This document shows, one piece after another, positions 7,084 to 7,546 of a DNA stretch of 7,546 bases. This stretch comes from Dysgonamonadaceae bacterium. Its GTDB lineage: Bacteria > Bacteroidota > Bacteroidia > Bacteroidales > Azobacteroidaceae. How positions within the stretch are numbered: the first letter of the stretch is position 1; every line of letters starts with the position of its first letter. The position numbers and the translations under genes were made by a program. Below the pieces are notes generated by a model. The model had not been told where the DNA came from. It saw nothing but the letters and a program-made list of their open reading frames with translations, and did no database searches. The stretch is taken from assembly GCA_031256015.1 (NCBI GenBank), contig JAIRRK010000036.1, positions 1-7,546 on the forward strand, given 5' to 3'.

Positions 7084-7546
7084 ATGAAAAAAACTTGGTC
7101 AACAATGAGAATGGCGGCACTGATGGCAGTGCTGACGGTTGGCGCACCCGTGAGTGCGCAAGTGACGATAGGCCTAAGCGCAGAACCGAGCGAAGGTGCT
7201 TTACTCGACCTGAAAGAATACCCGAGCAACCAAAGTGTCACCTCTACCAAAGGCTTGGGTTTGCCGCGTGTAAGCCTGACCGATTTGAACGAACTTTATC
7301 CGATGCTTACTTCTTCCACCCTTGAGGATAAACTTGCGCATATCGGCTTGATGGTGTATAATATAGAAGGGGATGCCTGTCCGCCGATTCTTTCCGGTAT
7401 TTATGTGTGGAACGGCACGGAGTGGGTATCGCTTTTGGACAATGACGATGACGAAGACGAAGGTAACTTCGACCCCTGCAACCCCGGAGATGCAGGCAAG
7501 ATGACCGACCCCAGAGACAATGAAGAATATTACACAGGTAATTTCG
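7084..7546 (+). CDS. Secreted FISUMP-type domain protein, 3' end outside window
   Basis: The visible 154 residues open with a signal peptide: K2-K3, a hydrophobic core at about 11-23 and a likely cleavage after VSA (A25) before QVTIG. There is no lipobox cysteine, so secretion and not lipidation is expected. The mature start (VTIG, then GALLDLKE, TKGLGLPRV, HIGLMVYN, GIYVWNGTEW) is the pattern seen in Bacteroidales proteins that carry a Fibrobacter succinogenes major paralogous domain. The typical entry to that domain, DPRDNEEYYTGNF, begins at D142 and is cut by the window end. An acidic linker (119-126, DNDDDEDE) joins the two parts. The ATG at 7084 follows AAGAAA and two in-frame stops (7063, 7069), which fixes the start region. 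G+C is clearly higher than in the macroglobulin gene. Function of the family is unknown; a surface or extracellular role is inferred. Confidence 0.85.
   Translation, partial: MKKTWSTMRMAALMAVLTVGAPVSAQVTIGLSAEPSEGALLDLKEYPSNQSVTSTKGLGLPRVSLTDLNELYPMLTSSTLEDKLAHIGLMVYNIEGDACPPILSGIYVWNGTEWVSLLDNDDDEDEGNFDPCNPGDAGKMTDPRDNEEYYTGNF

Noticed and set aside
7095..7325. 76-residue plus-strand ORF in another frame, and the minus-strand ORF at 7068-7250
   Set aside because: Both are shadows of the secreted FISUMP-type protein, whose frame has a signal peptide and family motifs.

Overview
The window looks like a chromosomal segment from a Bacteroidota bacterium, most likely of the order Bacteroidales. 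The evidence is a Bacteroidetes-type alpha-2-macroglobulin, a secreted protein leading into a Fib-succ major paralogous (FISUMP-type) domain, A-rich translation starts without Shine-Dalgarno sequences, and two good matches to the Bacteroidetes promoter (TTTG, about 19 bases, TAnnTTTG). I cannot name the genus.

Bases 1-5648 carry one very long plus-strand gene for an alpha-2-macroglobulin-like protein. Its true start lies before the window. All the expected domains are recognisable, but the thioester motif of classical family members is replaced by a Pro-Gln-Asn-Asp-His stretch. Thirty-six bases later comes crcB (5685-6053), a complete fluoride channel subunit.

Bases 6054-6563 hold a convergent minus-strand unit: a well-formed promoter (6533-6563), a 65-residue small protein (6446-6249) and a possible coupled 32-residue ORF (6246-6148). 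Several inverted repeats sit at the gene ends. Those at 6018-6061 and 6114-6154 probably separate this unit from crcB.

Bases 6564-7083 are non-coding and very structured. In order they hold two long perfect A/T-rich inverted repeats, a plus-strand TAGCTTTG promoter box, an ATG-free stretch of about 300 bases with a perfect (AG)18 dinucleotide tract, a GNRA-loop hairpin, and a textbook intrinsic terminator ending at 7021. Only 62 bases after the terminator, a secreted FISUMP-type protein starts at 7084 and runs off the window. It is much richer in G+C than the macroglobulin gene.

The macroglobulin and crcB are ordinary housekeeping or envelope genes that may be co-transcribed. The most unusual part is 6633-7083. 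There, a surface-protein gene sits behind a promoter, a slippage-prone AG tract and a terminator, which could be a phase-variable or attenuated leader, or an independent small RNA of about 270 bases. This regulatory reading is inference; the sequence elements themselves are directly visible.
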